Assembly: GCA_016712675.1 (NCBI GenBank)
Contig: JADJQR010000001.1
Location: 4,092,001 to 4,156,000 of the forward strand
Reading direction: 5' to 3'
Length of the DNA stretch: 64,000 nt
Source of the DNA: a bacterium
Lineage (GTDB): Bacteria; Krumholzibacteriota; Krumholzibacteriia; LZORAL124-64-63
Position 1 is the first letter of the stretch; each line of letters begins with the position of its first letter. Below, in pieces: positions 61,222-64,000 of the stretch. A program made the position numbers and the translations under genes. Under the pieces are notes generated by a model that was given only the letters and a program-made list of their open reading frames with translations, searched no databases and was not told where the DNA came from.

Positions 61222-62514
61222 ATGACACTCCGCCGGGAACTCAAGCCGTTCGCCTGGGCCATCGCGGTCTTCCTGGGTCTCTACCACCTGCCGGTCGGCA
61301 ACGCGCGCTTCGACGCCGCCGTCGGCGAGTCACTGGCCCTCACGAAGTGGTACGCGCGCGAGCACGTGCTGCTGTGCCTGGTGCCGGCCTTCTTCATCGC
61401 CGGCGGCATCTCGGTCTTCGTCAGCCAGGCGTCGGTCATGCGCTACCTGGGCGCCGGCGCGCGCAAGGTCACGGCGTACGGCGTCGCCGCGGTCTCGGGC
61501 ACGGTACTGGCCGTCTGCTCGTGCACGGTGCTGCCGCTGTTCGCCGGCATCTACGGGATGGGCGCGGGCCTGGGCCCGGCCACGGCGTTCCTCTATTCGG
61601 GTCCGGCCATCAACGCGCTGGCCATCATCCTGACCGCGCGCGTGCTGGGCGTGGAGATCGGCGTGGCGCGCGCGATCGGCGCCGTGGTCTTCAGCGTGGT
61701 CATCGGCCTGGTCATGCACGTGCTCTTCCGTCGCGCGGAGAACGAGCGGCGGCTGGCGGCCGCCGCGATGCCCGTCGAGGACGGCGCACGGCCGCTGGCG
61801 CAGACCGCCCTGACGTTCCTCTTCATGGTCGCGGTGCTGGTCTTCGCCAACTGGGGCGGAGCCGGCGAGGGCTTCTTCGGGCGCGTGCATGCGCTGAAGT
61901 GGTGGCTCACGGCGGTCGCTGCCGCCGGCCTGGGCCTTGCGATGATCGCCTGGTACGCTCTGCGCTGGTGGAAGGTGCTGGCCGTGGCGGGCGCCACGGC
62001 GGCCACCGTGTTCGTGCGCCGCGACGACCCGGTCACCGCCTTCACCGTGGCCACGCTGGCCTTCAGCTGGGCCGTGGCCACTTCGAAGGGTGAGCTGGCG
62101 GACTGGTTCGCCGCCAGCTGGGGGTTCGCCAAGCAGATCCTGCCGCTGCTGCTGTTCGGCGTGCTGGTGGCGGGGCTGCTGCTGGGGCGCCCCGGCCACG
62201 AAGGGTTGATCCCCTCGCAGTGGATCGCGGGCGCGGTGGGCGGCAATTCGGTGTGGGCGAACCTGTTCGCGGCGGTCTCCGGCGCCTTCATGTACTTCGC
62301 GACGCTCACCGAGGTGCCCATCCTGGAGGGCCTGATCGGCTCGGGCATGGGCAAGGGTCCGGCGCTGACGCTGCTGCTGGCGGGGCCGGCCGTGTCGCTG
62401 CCCAGCATCCTGGTGCTGCGGACGATCATGGGCAGCCGGCGCACGGCGGCGTACATCGCGCTGGTCGTGGTGCTGTCGGCGTTGACGGGCACGATCTTCG
62501 GCGCGCTGGTTTGA
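61222..62514 (+). CDS. ArsP/SO_0444-type permease
   Basis: The 430-residue protein has eight or more membrane helices. The conserved CSCTVLPLFAGIYGMGAGLG and FLYSGPAINALAIILTARVL motifs mark the DUF318/ArsP permease group, which exports organoarsenicals or heavy metals. The second half repeats similar features (FMYFATLTEVPILEGLIGSG, LLLAGPAVSLPSILVLR). It follows the ArsR gene after 4 bases and precedes two thioredoxin-like genes, as in other metal-detoxification operons. The exact substrate is unknown. Confidence 0.88.
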   Translation: MTLRRELKPFAWAIAVFLGLYHLPVGNARFDAAVGESLALTKWYAREHVLLCLVPAFFIAGGISVFVSQASVMRYLGAGARKVTAYGVAAVSGTVLAVCSCTVLPLFAGIYGMGAGLGPATAFLYSGPAINALAIILTARVLGVEIGVARAIGAVVFSVVIGLVMHVLFRRAENERRLAAAAMPVEDGARPLAQTALTFLFMVAVLVFANWGGAGEGFFGRVHALKWWLTAVAAAGLGLAMIAWYALRWWKVLAVAGATAATVFVRRDDPVTAFTVATLAFSWAVATSKGELADWFAASWGFAKQILPLLLFGVLVAGLLLGRPGHEGLIPSQWIAGAVGGNSVWANLFAAVSGAFMYFATLTEVPILEGLIGSGMGKGPALTLLLAGPAVSLPSILVLRTIMGSRRTAAYIALVVVLSALTGTIFGALV

Positions 62515-62554
62515 GGCGCTGCCGCGGTCAAGGAACGGAAAGGACGGTTCGGCG

Positions 62555-62785
62555 ATGGAGATCCTGATCCTGGGCACCGGGTGCCCCAAGTGCACGAAGC
62601 TGGCAGAGGAAGCGCAGGCGGCCGCCGGCGAACTGGGCCTGACGCCCGAGTTCCGCAAGGTGACGCAGGTGGCCGAGATCATGAAGTACGGCGTGATGAT
62701 GACGCCGGCGCTGGTCGTTGACGGCGTCGTGCGCGTCGTGGGCAAGGTGCCCTCACGCGCGGAACTCAAGGCGATGCTGTCCTGA
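62555..62785 (+). CDS. Small thioredoxin-fold redox protein
   Basis: The 76-residue protein is a minimal thioredoxin fold with the active site GTGCPKCTKLAEEA at the N-terminus and the cis-proline segment VMMTPALVVDGVVRVVG. It is the type often called redox-active disulfide protein 2 and is regularly found next to ArsP/DUF318 permeases. GGAAAGGA lies upstream of ATG 62555. It may deliver reducing power to the permease cysteines. Confidence 0.9.
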   Translation: MEILILGTGCPKCTKLAEEAQAAAGELGLTPEFRKVTQVAEIMKYGVMMTPALVVDGVVRVVGKVPSRAELKAMLS

Positions 62786-62844
62786 CTTCGGGGCCCGACA
62801 GCGAAGGCCGGTGACGCAAGCCGGCAACGGGAGGACGGACGGTC

Positions 62845-63330
62845 ATGAACAGCAACGCGAGCAAGAACACCAAGGGCATCATCGCCGGAGCCGGCCGGTG
62901 GCTCCTCGCGCTGGCGATCATCGGTATCGCCGTCGGCGTCTACGTCCTGCGCCCGGCGGCGCGCGAGGACAGCCGCGTCACGTCGAGCCAGCCGACCCCC
63001 ACGACGGAGGCGGCGACGGCAGCGGATGCGAGCACGGCGGACGCCACCGTCGCCCTGCCGCGCCTGCTCGATCTGGGCGCCGACAAGTGCGTCCCGTGCA
63101 AGATGATGGCGCCGATTCTCGACCAGCTCCGCGCAGACTACGCCGGCAGGATGCGCGTCGACTTCGTCGACGTCTGGAAGACACCGGACGCCGGCACGCC
63201 GTACAACCTCAAGCTGATCCCGACGCAGATCTTCTTCGCACCGGACGGCACCGAACTGTACCGCCACGAGGGCTTCATCAACCGCGAGGACATCCTCGCC
63301 AAGTGGAACGAGCTGGGCTACGCCCTGTAG
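62845..63330 (+). CDS. Membrane-anchored thioredoxin
   Basis: The 161-residue protein has an N-terminal membrane anchor (about 18-37, WLLALAIIGIAVGVYVL), a threonine and alanine-rich linker, and a thioredoxin domain with active site ADKCVPCKMMAPILDQL and cis-proline LKLIPTQIFFAPDG. The domain faces the periplasm or cell exterior. A CcdA-like gene follows, which would carry electrons to it across the membrane. Confidence 0.9.
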   Translation: MNSNASKNTKGIIAGAGRWLLALAIIGIAVGVYVLRPAAREDSRVTSSQPTPTTEAATAADASTADATVALPRLLDLGADKCVPCKMMAPILDQLRADYAGRMRVDFVDVWKTPDAGTPYNLKLIPTQIFFAPDGTELYRHEGFINREDILAKWNELGYAL

Positions 63331-63351
63331 CGGCAGCCCGGAAGGACGGCG

Positions 63352-64000
63352 ATGCAGCAGCTGTTCGCGAGCCTGACCGACGCGGTGTCCGGCGCCGCCC
63401 CCATCGCCCTGCTGGCGGCGTTCGCCTGGGGCATCCTGAGCATCCTCCTCAGCCCCTGCCACCTGGCGAGCATCCCGCTCATCGTCGGGTTCATCCAGGG
63501 CCAGGGGCAGCCGACGCACCGGCGCGCGCTGGCGCTGTCGACGCTGTTCGCCGTCGGCATCCTGGTCACCATCGCTCTGCTGGGGGCCGTAACGGCGGGT
63601 CTGGGCCGGCTGGCCGGCGACATCGGGACCGCCGGCAACGTCATCGTGGCGGTCATCTTCGTCCTGGTGGGGCTGGTGCTGCTGGACCTGGTGCCGCTGG
63701 CGCTGCCGGCGCCGGCCAGGGTCGGCCTGCAGAAGCGCGGTGCGTTCGCCGCCTTCCTGCTGGGCCTCGTGTTCGGCATTGCCCTGGGGCCGTGCACCTT
63801 CGCCTACATGGCGCCGATGCTGGCAGTCACGTTCAAGGTGGCCACGACGAAGGCCGCCTACGGCGCCGCGCTGCTGCTGGCGTTCGGGCTCGGGCACTGC
63901 CTGGTCATCGCGATCGCAGGCGCCGGCTCGGCGTGGGTCCAGCGGACACTCGACTGGAACGCCTCGTCGCGGACCGGCACCGTGATCAGGAAGGCGTGCG
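63352..64000 (+). CDS. CcdA-like thiol electron transporter, cut by window end
   Basis: The first 216 codons are present; the gene runs off the window. About six membrane helices are visible. The paired redox motifs LLSPCHLASIPLIVGF and ALGPCTFAYMAPML carry the two cysteines that pass electrons from cytoplasmic to exported thioredoxins. GGAAGGA precedes ATG 63352. It follows the membrane-anchored thioredoxin after 21 bases, completing a thiol relay. Confidence 0.88.
   Translation, partial: MQQLFASLTDAVSGAAPIALLAAFAWGILSILLSPCHLASIPLIVGFIQGQGQPTHRRALALSTLFAVGILVTIALLGAVTAGLGRLAGDIGTAGNVIVAVIFVLVGLVLLDLVPLALPAPARVGLQKRGAFAAFLLGLVFGIALGPCTFAYMAPMLAVTFKVATTKAAYGAALLLAFGLGHCLVIAIAGAGSAWVQRTLDWNASSRTGTVIRKAC

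Noticed and set aside
61330-63897. An 855-residue minus-strand frame across the ArsR-permease operon
   Set aside because: It runs antisense through four well-supported genes and contains no recognisable domain.

Overview
The window is GC-rich bacterial chromosome. Several secreted proteins end in a FlgD-like immunoglobulin-fold tail (NPFNPRxxI ... GxVRTL ... WDGRDxxGxxxxxGxY), the style of uncultivated FCB-group lineages such as Krumholzibacteriota, Eisenbacteria or Latescibacteria. That placement is an inference from protein style only. No rRNA, tRNA or CRISPR array was seen.

Bases 1-10,300 are an insertion-sequence graveyard. An IS91-type element is split into two pieces (744-1162 and 3266-3748) by a 2.1 kb segment carrying a DUF2975/XRE gene pair, an IS110 remnant and a 5'-truncated secreted-protein gene. 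An IS3-family element (4053-5361) sits in a leucine-rich-repeat gene remnant with a 3 bp target duplication. A fuller IS91-type copy lies at 8448 to about 10,290. Two ordinary genes survive here: a secreted N-acetylmuramoyl-L-alanine amidase and a TolB-like lipoprotein.

Bases 10,400-13,700 hold an AbiEi/AbiEii type IV toxin-antitoxin pair with a large inverted-repeat operator, then an AAA/DUF4143 ATPase. A ROK kinase, a bacterioferritin, a LVIVD-repeat secreted protein and a toastrack-like membrane protein follow.

Bases 18,514-25,371 are the centrepiece: a tightly packed operon of histidine kinase, response regulator, receiver plus KaiA/RsbU-like helical protein, KaiB, KaiC and a receiver-PAS-kinase, followed by a single-domain response regulator. 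KaiC keeps both Walker A motifs and the T, S and T of the cyanobacterial phosphorylation segment. This looks like a KaiABC-type timer with its own input and output kinases outside the cyanobacteria.

Bases 25,400-50,700 are mostly housekeeping and signalling: a YgiQ-type radical SAM protein, an HD-GYP phosphodiesterase, a short Rho, a GH31 glycosidase with carbohydrate-binding domains, a subtilisin lipoprotein, a ubiD-ubiE-ubiX operon (probably late menaquinone biosynthesis) with a LysR regulator, an HDOD-receiver-GGDEF protein, an ACT-like protein, a 5'-nucleotidase, a polytopic membrane protein, an isocitrate/isopropylmalate-type dehydrogenase and an orphan MvhD-like iron-sulfur protein.

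Bases 50,860-64,000 carry an M48 protease, a coiled-coil membrane protein, a CDF transporter, two secreted proteins sharing a distinctive C-terminal motif, an HU-like protein, an Rrf2 regulator beside cysK, a pentaheme cytochrome interrupted by one in-frame TGA with a SECIS-like hairpin, and an ArsR-permease-thioredoxin-thioredoxin-CcdA operon cut by the window end. Five exact copies of a 14 bp palindrome, TTGCGCCGGCGCAA, are scattered through the window.
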